A program made the translations under genes and the position numbers. The notes beneath the pieces were generated by a model that saw nothing but the letters and a program-made list of their open reading frames with translations, did no database searches and was not told the DNA's origin. Source: Fusibacter paucivorans (lineage in GTDB: Bacteria; Bacillota; Clostridia; Peptostreptococcales; Acidaminobacteraceae). Taken from it: a stretch of 64,000 nt of DNA. The stretch is taken from positions 62,001-126,000 of the forward strand of contig NZ_JAHBCL010000007.1 of NCBI RefSeq assembly GCF_018390735.1, read 5' to 3'. Within the stretch, counting starts at the first letter, position 1. Each line of letters opens with the position of its first letter. Shown piece after piece: positions 16,142 through 25,500 of the stretch.

Positions 16142-16897
16142 ATGAGTAGCAATCAAAAATGGGATGCCAGTCTATACGATGGCAAACATAGCTTTGTTGC
16201 CAATTACGGTAATGATTTGGTTGAATTGCTGAATCCCAAAAGCGGCGAAAAAATACTCGATTTAGGCTGCGGCACGGGCGATTTGACACAAAAAATTGCT
16301 GAATCCGGTGCTGAGGTTGTTGGTATTGATGCTTCGGAAGCAATGGTTTTGAGAGCACAGCAGAAATACTCCAGTATAAGTTTTAGTGTGATGGATGCCA
16401 CTGCGTTAGCTTTTGAGACTGCGTTTGATGCGGTGTTCAGTAATGCGGTACTGCATTGGGTTTTAGAGAAAGAACGTGTTTTAGAGAGCATTTATCAGGT
16501 ATTAAAACCCGGCGGCAGAATGGTCGTTGAATTTGGCGGCAAAGACAATTGCAGTCAAATTAATCAGCGGATTATCGAAAACATTGAAGCGAGGGGATAT
16601 ACTTACCAGTTTCCTTGGTATTTTCCCAGTATTGGCGAATACGCACAGCTTTTGGAACGCGTTGGCTTTGAAGTTTCATATGCGATACACTATGATCGCT
16701 TTACGAAGCTTGAAGGCGAAGAGGGCATGAGAAACTGGATTGCCATGTTCAGCAGCAACTTTTTTAAAACGGTTGAAGCGAATGATCAACAAGTTATTAT
16801 CAATAAGACCATTGAGCAGCTGCGAGATTCATTATATGTCGATAAGAGCTGGTACGTTGATTATAAGCGGATTAGAGTTGTGGCAATTAAGCGTTAA
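16142..16897 (+). CDS. Class I SAM-dependent methyltransferase, Tam-like
   Basis: A 251-residue methyltransferase with motif I ILDLGCGTGDLT, the acidic strand VVGIDASEAM, DAVFSNAVLHWV and LKPGGRMVVEF. Length (252 in E. coli Tam), the WDASLY start and the C-terminal lid region resemble trans-aconitate 2-methyltransferase. Tam esterifies trans-aconitate, a toxic side product of aconitase-type enzymes. Placement directly after a hydratase pair (20 bases) makes detoxification of a trans-isomer formed by these hydratases an attractive inference. A plain annotation would be class I methyltransferase. Confidence 0.8.
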   Translation: MSSNQKWDASLYDGKHSFVANYGNDLVELLNPKSGEKILDLGCGTGDLTQKIAESGAEVVGIDASEAMVLRAQQKYSSISFSVMDATALAFETAFDAVFSNAVLHWVLEKERVLESIYQVLKPGGRMVVEFGGKDNCSQINQRIIENIEARGYTYQFPWYFPSIGEYAQLLERVGFEVSYAIHYDRFTKLEGEEGMRNWIAMFSSNFFKTVEANDQQVIINKTIEQLRDSLYVDKSWYVDYKRIRVVAIKR

Positions 16898-16929
16898 AAT
16901 ATTTTGCCATCCGACTGTCTAATTTGACC

Positions 16930-16965
16930 GAATTTAAGATTAAGTTTAAGATCAGGACTAAGATT
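16930..16965 (+). repeat. 12 bp tandem repeat, three units
   Basis: GAATTTAAGATT, AAGTTTAAGATC and AGGACTAAGATT follow one another without gaps. Confidence 0.75.
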
Positions 16966-17044
16966 ACGCCAATGATTGATTTTCAAGTTCGAGGTGTAGG
17001 CTTTTATGGATGCCCAGTGATTAGCGGTAATTGTAATGATTAGC

Positions 17045-17080
17045 AAAAAAATTAAGACCATCGTTTAACGATGGTCTTAA
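17045..17080 (-). terminator. Terminator of the DASS transporter gene
   Basis: TTAAGACCATCG and CGATGGTCTTAA form a 12-bp perfect stem with a 5-base loop. On the minus strand it is followed by seven T, 20 bases after the transporter stop. It may also stop the convergent methyltransferase transcript. Confidence 0.9.
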
Positions 17081-17100
17081 TTAATGATGGCGTTAATGCA

Positions 17101-18579
17101 CTACATCATTGGAAAAGCACGTAGTGTGACGAGATAGAGCACAATTGGGAAAATAATTAAACAAATGACTTTTGTCCAGAAGCCCGTCTTAATTAAGTCT
17201 TTCATATCAATGTACCCAGTGCCGTAAGCAATGGCATTTGGCGGTGTTGCAGGCGGCAGCATAAATGCGAAACTCGATGCGATGGTCGCGGTAAGCATGA
17301 GTAGGAATGGTGAAACACCCACGCTTTGAGCAATGCCGACGAGCATTGGCAAGAAAGCGGCAACGACGACCATGTTTGTCGTGACCTCGGTCAAGAATGC
17401 GACGATGATGGCAACAAACATAATAATGCCAAACATCGGAACACCTTCAAGGAATCCCAAACCGCCTGCAATCCATGCGGCACAGCCGGCACTGGCAAAA
17501 GCGCCGCCGATCGTTAAAGCACCGCCGATGAGCAAGAGGGTTCCCCAAGAGATTTTTTCTATCGCCGTTTTAATATCCATGACAAAAATGCCTTTTTTGA
17601 AGTCAACGGGAATGACAAATGGTGCAATGGCTGCAAGCATTGCAATTGTTTCGTCGCCGATCATAGGAAAGAAAGGCTTGTAGAGTGTTTTCGTAAGCCA
17701 GAGGACGACTGCTGCGAGGAAAATGGCGACGGTGAGTTTTTCACCTTTGCACATTTTACCAAGTTTTTTGAGTTCGTCATTAACAACGCTCGTATCAAGT
17801 TGAATGGACTGATTGACTTTGTAATACTTTGTCATAAAAATCCACATGGCTGGAATAATAATGATGACAAAAGGCAGGCCGATTTTCATCATCCATTCAT
17901 AAAATGAGATATCGAGCCCAATCGTATCTTTAATTAAGGCAACACCGGTTAGGTTTGTGCCAGTACCTATTATAGTACCAATGCCGCCGATGGTCGCAGA
18001 AAATGGAATGGCCAGCATAAGGCATTTGCCAAAGGGTTCTTCGTGTGAGGCATCAATCTGTACGAGGATTGAAATGGCGACAGGCAACATCATAGCTGTA
18101 GCCGTCGTATTGGACATCCACATGGAGATAAATGCCGTTGCAACCATAAATCCCAAGACGACGCGACTGGGTTTATTACCGCTTAAACGGATAATATGCA
18201 ATGCAATACGCTTATGAAGATTCCATTTGACAATTGCGGCGGAGAGTACAAAAACACCAAGGACGAGATAAACGACCCAATGTGCATATGACGGCAGCAT
18301 ACTAATATTCGTCGTTGGCTTGGCACCGCTGATATTTAGCAGCGGAAAGAGTGCGATGGGAAGCAATGAGGTAATGGGAATCGGTATGGCTTCTGTTCCC
18401 CACCACGTTGCCATTAACACGGCAACAGCCAGAACCCTTTGACCGATGGGCTCAAGTCCTGATGGTGTTGGCATGATCAGGATGGCGATAAATAATCCGA
18501 GTCCTAGAAAAAAGCCAACACGTCTGGACAAAGGATTGCTTGGTGCAGTATTCGGTGCACTTGACTTTGATTTTTCCAT
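17101..18579 (-). CDS. DASS (SLC13-type) sodium:carboxylate symporter
   Basis: A 492-residue membrane protein with about a dozen hydrophobic segments. The paired SNT-type motifs of the divalent anion:sodium symporters are visible as MSNTTATAMMLPVA with TGTNLTGVA in the first half and TEVTTNMVVVAAFLPM with PPATPPNAIAYGTG in the second. Family members import succinate, citrate, tartrate and similar acids with sodium ions. It faces the catabolic island and has its own candidate sigma-54 promoter and TGAAAC sites, so it probably imports the island's substrate. The start has GGGGGAT upstream. Confidence 0.92.
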   Translation of the reverse strand: MEKSKSSAPNTAPSNPLSRRVGFFLGLGLFIAILIMPTPSGLEPIGQRVLAVAVLMATWWGTEAIPIPITSLLPIALFPLLNISGAKPTTNISMLPSYAHWVVYLVLGVFVLSAAIVKWNLHKRIALHIIRLSGNKPSRVVLGFMVATAFISMWMSNTTATAMMLPVAISILVQIDASHEEPFGKCLMLAIPFSATIGGIGTIIGTGTNLTGVALIKDTIGLDISFYEWMMKIGLPFVIIIIPAMWIFMTKYYKVNQSIQLDTSVVNDELKKLGKMCKGEKLTVAIFLAAVVLWLTKTLYKPFFPMIGDETIAMLAAIAPFVIPVDFKKGIFVMDIKTAIEKISWGTLLLIGGALTIGGAFASAGCAAWIAGGLGFLEGVPMFGIIMFVAIIVAFLTEVTTNMVVVAAFLPMLVGIAQSVGVSPFLLMLTATIASSFAFMLPPATPPNAIAYGTGYIDMKDLIKTGFWTKVICLIIFPIVLYLVTLRAFPMM

Positions 18580-18697
18580 AATAAATCCCCCAATAAATGA
18601 TATTTATAATACAATGGTATAGATCAGAACTGTGCCTTATGAAATGCCTCCTTTCATTGTTTCATAAATAATGGTCCACACAGCCTTATATTATTAA

Positions 18698-18716
18698 TAA
18701 GCAAATTCTATACCAG
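18698..18716 (-). promoter_or_regulatory. Candidate sigma-54 promoter 3, for the DASS transporter
   Basis: On the minus strand CTGGTATAGAATTTGCTTA has GG (18714-18713) and GC (18702-18701) exactly 10 bp apart, with TGG and TTGC matching consensus and the central CAC not. It lies about 120 bp before the transporter start. Confidence 0.55.
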
Positions 18717-18805
18717 TATGTAATCGAAGTGTCATTAGGAGATTTTAAGAGGTTATTGCAAGGGTTCGCGTTTCTTTTCAGCAGCTGTCGTCTGAACGTC
18801 GATAC

Positions 18806-18827
18806 ATTTTGTTTCATTCTTGTTTCG
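18806..18827 (-). promoter_or_regulatory. Candidate activator sites upstream of the DASS transporter
   Basis: On the minus strand CGAAAC (from 18827) and AATGAAACAAAAT (18818-18806) lie about 100 bp before the -24 element. The latter matches AATGAAACAAAAC at 9984-9996 in 12 of 13 bases. The remaining bases of the 453-base gap 18580-19032 hold an inverted repeat TTATGAAA / TTTCATAA (18637-18667) and nothing else I can name. Confidence 0.4.
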
Positions 18828-19032
18828 CTGCGTTTAATATGTTGCATTTGTATTAAATGCTTTCGAATGCGGTTGTATGCATTATTTTCAAAATATTAAA
18901 ATTCAACACAGTGCTGTAAAGGCGTGGCGAAAGGTAATGATCCCATGTTCTTAATCAATCGTTTTGCCAACACAAGCCTATGAGATTTTGATACAATAAA
19001 GGATATGACAGATTGAAGGGGGATCAGTGTAA

Positions 19033-20241
19033 ATGTTATATGGATATATAAGCAGCAAAAAAATGAAGATGTGTTTAGTTTTAATCATCAGTATGGTACT
19101 TTTTACGGCCTGCGGTTCAAACGACTCACCTGAGGATAATTCAGACACCGCATCACAGCAGTCTCAGGAAAAAACAATTCAAGAAACGGCATCAGAAACG
19201 GATGTCAATACGAATGATACGGATGCGGGAAATGTGGGGGCGACAACGGACAACGCTGAAAAAGCTGACGATGATAAAACGGCGACAACTGATTCTACGG
19301 AGTCTGCATCTTCAGACGCATCTGGATCGGATGAAAGCGGCAATTTTTCAGAAACGTATTTGTTCCCTGAGAGCGATCAGGTTCGGCTAACAGCTGATGC
19401 TCTAAAAGGGTATGATCAAGTGCTGCTGCAAGCGGGTGTTAATGAAATCTATGCACGACATGGCTATGCCTTTAAATCTGAGGAATGGCAGCAGTACTTT
19501 GGAAAAAAAGCATGGTATACGCCGTCAAACACGTTTGATGAAAACAATTTTTCAGATATAGAAAAAGCCAATATTGCCTTTCTTCAATCGGCAGAACCCG
19601 AATGGTCAACTGATACCATTGGCATTGATTTTGATCACGATGGCGTGATAGACCATTTAAATGTCAATGGCGATTCGCTTTACACGCGCATTGATTTTGG
19701 CTATGGCTATGAGGCGGATGCATGGGCGCTCTCTTATATCGGCGCTTTGGTGACGGATTTGGATATAACAGATGACGAGATGGAAATACTCGTTTATGAT
19801 GCAGGCCCAAGTGCCGACTATACCATTGACATTTGCGTACAGGTCGAAGCAGATCTTTATCGGTCGATTAAGTCGTTTTCGGCGCAGTATTATGATCATG
19901 CCATTGACGGCAAAGGCAATGCATCCTTTGAACTCTTTGACGACATGGTCTACGGCGTCGGCGATTTCAGATATGATGCAGGCGAGTTGATACAAACGGC
20001 GATGCACTATCCCGTCTTTACTCTAAAGCACGATACGGATCATTTTAAACAAGGCGATCGTGTTCAGCTTCGTGTCAAAACACCGGAGGCCTTAAATGAA
20101 GCGCACTACAGGCTGATGATTTCAAATCCGGATGACGACAGCATCGTCGATACCGTCGATACTTCTGATGACTATATGGATTATATGGAAACGCTGATGG
20201 CTTATTTTGATGAAATAGGCATGATGTACTACGGAGACTGA
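19033..20241 (+). CDS. YARHG-domain lipoprotein
   Basis: A 402-residue surface lipoprotein. A basic start and hydrophobic stretch lead to the lipobox LFTAC with Cys27. Residues about 28-108 are a low-complexity Asp/Thr/Ser/Ala linker, followed by a YARHG domain (residues about 135-185: NEIYARHGYAFKSEEWQQYF, then WYTPS). The rest contains an acidic DFDHDGVIDHLNVNGD segment like a calcium-binding repeat and a C-terminal domain of unknown fold. YARHG domains are thought to act at the cell surface. AAGGGGGAT precedes the start. It appears monocistronic. Confidence 0.82.
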   Translation: MLYGYISSKKMKMCLVLIISMVLFTACGSNDSPEDNSDTASQQSQEKTIQETASETDVNTNDTDAGNVGATTDNAEKADDDKTATTDSTESASSDASGSDESGNFSETYLFPESDQVRLTADALKGYDQVLLQAGVNEIYARHGYAFKSEEWQQYFGKKAWYTPSNTFDENNFSDIEKANIAFLQSAEPEWSTDTIGIDFDHDGVIDHLNVNGDSLYTRIDFGYGYEADAWALSYIGALVTDLDITDDEMEILVYDAGPSADYTIDICVQVEADLYRSIKSFSAQYYDHAIDGKGNASFELFDDMVYGVGDFRYDAGELIQTAMHYPVFTLKHDTDHFKQGDRVQLRVKTPEALNEAHYRLMISNPDDDSIVDTVDTSDDYMDYMETLMAYFDEIGMMYYGD

Positions 20242-20270
20242 TCGTTCAACACGCCCTGTTTTCCAGCCTT

Positions 20271-20311
20271 AAAAGGGATGCCCGCATAGACATGCGCACA
20301 TCCCTTTTTTT
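20271..20311 (+). terminator. Terminator between the lipoprotein gene and the his operon
   Basis: AAAAGGGATG pairs with CATCCCTTTTT around an inner GCAT/ATGC helix, followed by T. T-tails on both sides suit the convergent his operon too. Confidence 0.8.
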
Positions 20312-20457
20312 ATATGAAGTCATAAAAATATAAGTGCTTTAATCGTCACACATGTTCACGGATACGCCAACCGGGAAGAAATAACATACAGCGAAATAGG
20401 TCTGCGAAATTGACATTGAGATGACTAATGCTACTGATCATTACTAAAATTTTTAAA

Positions 20458-20499
20458 ACTTCTAACACTTCTAACACGACTAAGACTTCAAACACAACA
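20458..20499 (+). repeat. 9 bp tandem repeat next to the hisF-IE stop
   Basis: ACTTCTAAC twice, then ACGACTAAG, ACTTCAAAC and a partial unit, with a strict 9-bp period. Confidence 0.75.
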
Positions 20500-21846
20500 C
20501 TACTGACGCGGTTTAATACGCGATTGCAGTTCGTCCTTTATTTCCTTTAAACTGATTCCTTCATTGACGAGCAGTACGAAACTATGATAGAAGAGGTCGC
20601 TCATCTCGTAAATAAGTTCTTCCCGTGTATTCTTTGCACCAATAATCACTTCGGCTGATTCTTCGCCAACTTTCTTGAGAATTTTATCAATGCCCTTTTC
20701 GAAAAGGTAATTGGTATAACTGCCTTCTATAGGATTTTCTTTACGGTCAATGATGGTTTCAAAGAGTTTTTCAAAGACATCGGGCGCTTCGCCAAAACAA
20801 GTATAAGAACCGGTATGACACGCAGGACCGTTTTCCTTGACTTTGATGAGGAGTGTATCGGCATCACAGTCATAGCGGATATCGGTGACAACTTGCGTAT
20901 TGCCTGAGGTTGCGCCCTTATGCCAGAGTTCTTGTCTTGAACGCGAGAAAAAGACGGTTTCGCCCAATTTGACGGTTTCTCTTAATGACGTTTCATTCAT
21001 GTAGGCCATCATGAGGACGCGCTGGGTAATATCAGACTGCACGATCGCCGGCACGAGACCGCGTTCATCCCATTTGAGCGGTGGCATGTAGGCGAGGCGC
21101 GTTGGAATCGCAGCGCGTTTCATGGCGAGCTTTAAGGCAGTCATTGAGACTTCCTTTGAATGGAAGATTGAAGCGGCGAGACCGGCCTCAATATCCGTCT
21201 TATGAAAGAGCTCAACAAAGTCTTCGATTTTGCCTGCGCCGCCGGAAGCGACGATTGGCACGTTGACCACAGCGCTGATGGCCGTGAGCAATTCCAGATC
21301 AAAACCTTTTTTAACGCCGTCTGTATCAATGGAGTTGACGACTAACTCGCCTGCCCCTAGTGCAACGCCGCGTTTTGCCCATTCAATGGCATCGAGTTCC
21401 GTCTCGATTCTGCCGCCTTTTGAAAAGACTTTGAACTGATCGCCAACGCGTTTGACGTCCATGGAGAGGACGACACACTGCGCGCCAAAACGTTCGCTGG
21501 CTTCTTGGATGAGTTCAGGATTGGCGATTGCAGAGCTGTTCACAGAGATTTTATCTGCACCGGATTTTAGCAGGACGTCGAAGTCTTCAACAGTTCGGAC
21601 GCCGCCGCCGACTGTTAAAGGAATGAAAACCTGTTTTGCGACATTTTTGACGAGTTCAACCATGGTGCCCCGATTTTCATAAGATGCGGTGATGTCATAA
21701 AAGACGAGTTCGTCGGCACCTGATTCGTAATAGTATTTTGCCATTTCTACTGGATCGGCAATAGTCTTGATATCTTTAAAATTAATGCCTTTAACGACTT
21801 GGCCGTCGGCAATATCCAAACATGGAATGATGCGTTTTTTAATCAT
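20500..21846 (-). CDS. hisF-hisIE: HisF-HisI-HisE trifunctional fusion
   Basis: A 448-residue fusion of three histidine enzymes. Residues 1 to about 252 are imidazole glycerol phosphate synthase cyclase subunit HisF ([32 protein letters not shown]). About 262-360 are phosphoribosyl-AMP cyclohydrolase HisI, with [16 protein letters not shown] and the zinc-site pattern DCDAD...[10 protein letters not shown]. About 375-448 are phosphoribosyl-ATP pyrophosphohydrolase HisE, with [14 protein letters not shown]. HisI-HisE fusions are common; joining HisF as well is unusual. CAGGAGG before ATG 21846 sets the start, which overlaps the hisA stop by eight bases. No frameshift or stop separates the domains. 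Confidence 0.93.
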   Translation of the reverse strand: MIKKRIIPCLDIADGQVVKGINFKDIKTIADPVEMAKYYYESGADELVFYDITASYENRGTMVELVKNVAKQVFIPLTVGGGVRTVEDFDVLLKSGADKISVNSSAIANPELIQEASERFGAQCVVLSMDVKRVGDQFKVFSKGGRIETELDAIEWAKRGVALGAGELVVNSIDTDGVKKGFDLELLTAISAVVNVPIVASGGAGKIEDFVELFHKTDIEAGLAASIFHSKEVSMTALKLAMKRAAIPTRLAYMPPLKWDERGLVPAIVQSDITQRVLMMAYMNETSLRETVKLGETVFFSRSRQELWHKGATSGNTQVVTDIRYDCDADTLLIKVKENGPACHTGSYTCFGEAPDVFEKLFETIIDRKENPIEGSYTNYLFEKGIDKILKKVGEESAEVIIGAKNTREELIYEMSDLFYHSFVLLVNEGISLKEIKDELQSRIKPRQ

Positions 21847-22567
21847 TTGTTTCCTCCTGTAATGCTTTGATGGCTTCGTCAAAGGTAAAGGCATTTTCAT
21901 AAAAGGCCTTGCCAACGATGACGGCGTCTAAATTGAGAGTGCTGAGTTTTCTTAAATCGTCAAGTGAGGAGACGCCGCCTGAGGCGACAATCTTTTGTTT
22001 ACTGCCGACTTTGAGCATTTGATAACTCTTTAAATCTGGGCCAGTCAGCATGCCGTCTCGGCTGATATCCGTATAGAGAATGTTGGAACATCCGACTTGA
22101 TCCAGCAGTTTAGCGAATTCGAGAAAATGGTATTCCGAAATTTCTGTCCAGCCGTCTGTGGCAATATAACCGCCTTTGGCATCAATGGCACAGACGATTT
22201 TTTCGCCGAACTGATTGAGAATAGTTTTAAAAAGATCGAATTGCTTGATAGCCAGCGAGCCGATGATAATGCGATCGACACCGATGTTTGCAAGTGTTTC
22301 CACATTTGCCATGGAACGAATGCCGCCGCCGAACTGAACTTTCAGCGATGTCTTTTGAACGATGTCGACAAGGCTTTTAAAATTGACGAACTGACCGTCT
22401 TTTGAACCGTCGAGGTCAATGATGTGAATATAGTCGGAGCCTTGGTCCTCCCAGTATTTTGCAGCATCCAAGGGATTTTCGTAATAAGTTTTTGATTTGT
22501 CGAATGCGCCTTTTTCAAGTCGCACGCATTTGCCTTGATAGAGATCAATGGCTGGATATAGTTTCAT
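21839..22567 (-). CDS. hisA: Phosphoribosylformimino-AICAR ribotide isomerase HisA
   Basis: A 242-residue (beta/alpha)8 isomerase with [36 protein letters not shown] and ASGGVSS, the two phosphate-binding half-barrel signatures. It opens the ProFAR ring for HisF/HisH. The gene overlaps hisF-IE by eight bases. A gap of 105 bases separates it from hisH upstream; no promoter or hairpin stands out there. Confidence 0.95.
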   Translation of the reverse strand: MKLYPAIDLYQGKCVRLEKGAFDKSKTYYENPLDAAKYWEDQGSDYIHIIDLDGSKDGQFVNFKSLVDIVQKTSLKVQFGGGIRSMANVETLANIGVDRIIIGSLAIKQFDLFKTILNQFGEKIVCAIDAKGGYIATDGWTEISEYHFLEFAKLLDQVGCSNILYTDISRDGMLTGPDLKSYQMLKVGSKQKIVASGGVSSLDDLRKLSTLNLDAVIVGKAFYENAFTFDEAIKALQEETND

Positions 22568-22672
22568 GGAACACCTCTTTATTGGAATGAGATGACACAG
22601 CTGTGATGCGAACCGTATGGCAAATGCTGCCTATATAGCTGCTTATGCACTGCAATCATCAGATGAATATGC

Positions 22673-23269
22673 TTATAAACTGAAAAAACGTTCTAATAAT
22701 TTTCGGCCGACTTCAGCACTTTTTTCAGGGTGGAACTGCATGCCGTAAACTTTGTCACTGCCGACAATGGCTGGCACTTTAACGCCGTCATAATCGACAT
22801 AGGTGAGGATTTCATCCTCTATGCCCTGTGCGTAGTAGGAATGTACGAAGTAAACTTCACCTTCGACACCGCTGAAGAGCGACGCTTTGTTTTCAACGAG
22901 CGTATTCCATCCAATTTGCGGGATGCGTTTCACTTGCGGTTCGGGAAAACGCACCACAGGTCCTTTTAAAAAGCCGAGTCCCTGATAGGTGCCGTTTTCA
23001 TAGCTGACTTCATAGAGCAGCTGCATGCCGAGACAGATGCCCAGAATAGGAATGCGTTTTTCGTGTGCCTGTTTGAGCACTTCGACGAGGCCTTGTTGTT
23101 CCAGCGCTTCAATGGCATCCCGAAAGGCGCCGACACCCGGAAGAATAATATGAGACGCCGAGAGAATTTCAGCGGGGCTACTGGTGAGCTTAGCGTCGTT
23201 CATCAGCGGTACAACGGCGTTTTGAACGTTAAATACATTGCCAATACCATAGTCTATAATTGCGATCAT
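22673..23269 (-). CDS. hisH: Imidazole glycerol phosphate synthase glutaminase subunit HisH
   Basis: A 198-residue class I glutamine amidotransferase. The nucleophile lies in GICLGMQLLY, with MQFHPEKS supplying His and Glu of the triad. It feeds ammonia to HisF. The first codons overlap the end of hisB. Confidence 0.95.
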   Translation of the reverse strand: MIAIIDYGIGNVFNVQNAVVPLMNDAKLTSSPAEILSASHIILPGVGAFRDAIEALEQQGLVEVLKQAHEKRIPILGICLGMQLLYEVSYENGTYQGLGFLKGPVVRFPEPQVKRIPQIGWNTLVENKASLFSGVEGEVYFVHSYYAQGIEDEILTYVDYDGVKVPAIVGSDKVYGMQFHPEKSAEVGRKLLERFFSL

Positions 23270-23838
23270 GCAATGACTCCTTTCGTCGTAGGGAGTGTAT
23301 CCCCGGTAATTTGTACGGATTTTTTCAGAACATATGCAAGTGCTTTGAAAATATTTTCAATCATGTGATGTGTATTGATGCCTTCCATTTGAATCATATG
23401 CAGTGTGATTCGCGCTTCACTGACAAACCCCATTAGAAATTCACGCACGAGTTCTGATTCAAAATTGCTGGTAGCAGGTGTTGGAAATTCACATTTAAAG
23501 TTTAGAAAAGGTCTGCCGGAAATGTCGATTGCGGCGCTAAAAAGCGATTCGTCCATTGGCAGCAAAATGCTTGCGTACCGTTCGATGCCCTTTTTATCGC
23601 CAAGTGCCTCATAAAATGCCTTGCCAATGGCAATGCCGCAGTCTTCGACGATATGATGCGGATCGTCGCCGGCCGCTTTTACGAAGAGCGTAAACCCACT
23701 GTGTTTGCCGAGCTGTGACAGCATGTGATCGAAAAATGGGATCGTTGTATCGATATCGGGTGCATTTGATTCGTCGAGATTGAGTTGAATAAAAATATTG
23801 GTTTCATTGGTGCTGCGTTTATAGTCAGCGGTTCTCAT
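23266..23838 (-). CDS. hisB: Imidazoleglycerol-phosphate dehydratase HisB
   Basis: A monofunctional 190-residue dehydratase (no histidinol-phosphatase domain) with the manganese-ligand motifs DHMLSQLGKHSGF, HHIVEDCGIAIGKA and INTHHMIENIFKALA. It overlaps hisC by four bases. A separate histidinol-phosphatase must exist elsewhere. Confidence 0.95.
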   Translation of the reverse strand: MRTADYKRSTNETNIFIQLNLDESNAPDIDTTIPFFDHMLSQLGKHSGFTLFVKAAGDDPHHIVEDCGIAIGKAFYEALGDKKGIERYASILLPMDESLFSAAIDISGRPFLNFKCEFPTPATSNFESELVREFLMGFVSEARITLHMIQMEGINTHHMIENIFKALAYVLKKSVQITGDTLPTTKGVIA

Positions 23839-24866
23839 GATAGGCCCTCCTTAATGGCGTCCAGCATGGCGTCCATTTCATCTTTGGTGCCAATGGAAAT
23901 GCGGCAATAACCTTTGAGCTGGTCGGTGGTAAAGACGCGGATCAAAATACCGGCAGCATCACTGAGTGCTTTTAAATCCACTGTAGGTGCATAGAGCCAA
24001 ACAAAATTTGCAGCGGATGGAAAGACCGTAATGGTTTCAAATGCTTTCAGCGCTTCAACAAAGTAGCGGCGATTCTCAATGGTTGTTTGAATACGCTCTT
24101 TGAAAAAAGGCAAACTAGCGCGATTGATAAGACCGAGGGCAAATTGTTGTGAAAAGAGACTGACATTGTAAGGATATTTTTTTTCCGCCATCGCAGCGAC
24201 TTGTTCTTTGCCTGCAATACCGAACCCAACGCGGAGTCCTGCGAGGCCATAAGCCTTTGAAAGTGTTTTCAAAACAATGAGATTACGGTAATTGCGGCGT
24301 TCATCAATCATGCTGTAATCCCTAAAGGTATCACTGATGAATTCACCATAGGCTTCGTCTAAAATAATCATGGCGTCTGTGGATTCCACTATTTTGATGA
24401 GATCTGCTTTTGGAATGAGCAAGCCAGTCGGATTATTGGGATTGCAGATAAAGACCATGCGCGGTTTTTCCTTTTGAAGAACCTCAATAAAATCGTCAGT
24501 GTCAAAACTGTTGTAATCCTTGAGTTGATAAGGCACAAAGGCACATCGGTAAACTTGTGACACGAGTTCATACATGACAAAGCTCGGCGCAATAGACATG
24601 ACCTTGTCGCCATAGCTGGTAAATGCTTTAAAGAGAATGTCCAAAATTTCATCAGAACCATTGCCGGCAATGACTTCGTCTTCATCGATTTTCATATAGT
24701 CGGCATATGCCTTGATGAGCGACTGCGAATCGCTTTCCGGATAGCGGTTAAAACCGGCGAGATTCATTTCTGAAAGAATATCATCAATCACCGCATCACT
24801 GAGGGGAATATTGATTTCATTTGCGTTGAGCCTGATTCGCGACTCGACTTCTTCTACTTTGTACAT
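23835..24866 (-). CDS. hisC: Histidinol-phosphate aminotransferase HisC
   Basis: A 343-residue PLP-dependent class I/II aminotransferase. The N-terminal IRLNANEINIP, GNGSDEILD, NPNNPTGLL and ILDEAYGEF motifs and the PLP lysine in LKTLSKAYGLAGLRVGFG are all present. It overlaps hisG by 13 bases. Confidence 0.94.
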   Translation of the reverse strand: MYKVEEVESRIRLNANEINIPLSDAVIDDILSEMNLAGFNRYPESDSQSLIKAYADYMKIDEDEVIAGNGSDEILDILFKAFTSYGDKVMSIAPSFVMYELVSQVYRCAFVPYQLKDYNSFDTDDFIEVLQKEKPRMVFICNPNNPTGLLIPKADLIKIVESTDAMIILDEAYGEFISDTFRDYSMIDERRNYRNLIVLKTLSKAYGLAGLRVGFGIAGKEQVAAMAEKKYPYNVSLFSQQFALGLINRASLPFFKERIQTTIENRRYFVEALKAFETITVFPSAANFVWLYAPTVDLKALSDAAGILIRVFTTDQLKGYCRISIGTKDEMDAMLDAIKEGLS

Positions 24867-25486
24867 GGAAGCACCTCGATTTCTTCTGGATTAAATAGTG
24901 CGGATATTTCATTAATGGTGACGCGGTTAAATTTATAAGACGCCTTATTGGCGATGAGTACAGGGTTGATGTCAATCACGTCCTTAATGACGACAAGACC
25001 GTTTTCTTTAAGCGTGGCACCTGTTTCGACGATGTCGAAGATGACATCGGACAGTTCCATAATCGGCGCCAGTTCCACTGAGCCGTTGAGATATATGGTT
25101 CGGGCATTTGGAAAGAACATGTGACAGATGTTTGGATACTTGGTCGCGATGGTAATGCTGCCTTTGAGATTGATATTTTCATCAAACCCGGCAATGGACA
25201 TACGACATTTTGAAAAATCCAGTTCATTGAGTTCATAAAAGGATTTGCCGGATTCGAGGATGACATCGCGACCGACGATTCCAAGATCTGCAACGCCTGC
25301 GGCAACATATGTCGGCACATCCACAGGTTTGACGAGGATGACTTTAATATGGTCAATTTGATAAATGAGCTTTCGCGATTCGATATTGACTGCTTTGACC
25401 TTTGAAGAGTACTTTGCAAAGAATTCTTCGGAAATGCGGCCTTTGGCCAATGCGAGGGTAACCGGATTAGTGTTGGCTGTATTCAT
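24854..25486 (-). CDS. hisG: ATP phosphoribosyltransferase, short form HisG
   Basis: The 210-residue catalytic subunit lacks the C-terminal regulatory domain and so needs HisZ, which is encoded just upstream. It has the ALAKGRISEEF opening, AGVADLGIVGRDVI and the PRPP-binding DIVETGATLKENGL loop. It catalyses the first committed step of histidine synthesis. AGAGAGGAAGG precedes the start. Confidence 0.94.
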   Translation of the reverse strand: MNTANTNPVTLALAKGRISEEFFAKYSSKVKAVNIESRKLIYQIDHIKVILVKPVDVPTYVAAGVADLGIVGRDVILESGKSFYELNELDFSKCRMSIAGFDENINLKGSITIATKYPNICHMFFPNARTIYLNGSVELAPIMELSDVIFDIVETGATLKENGLVVIKDVIDINPVLIANKASYKFNRVTINEISALFNPEEIEVLPCTK

Positions 25487-25500
25487 AAGAACCTTCCTCT

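Noticed and set aside
18623-18650. A second sigma-54-like element on the minus strand (AGGCATTTCATAAGGCAC)
   Set aside because: The GG and GC are 11 bp apart, not 10, so the invariant spacing fails; the element at 18698-18716 is better.
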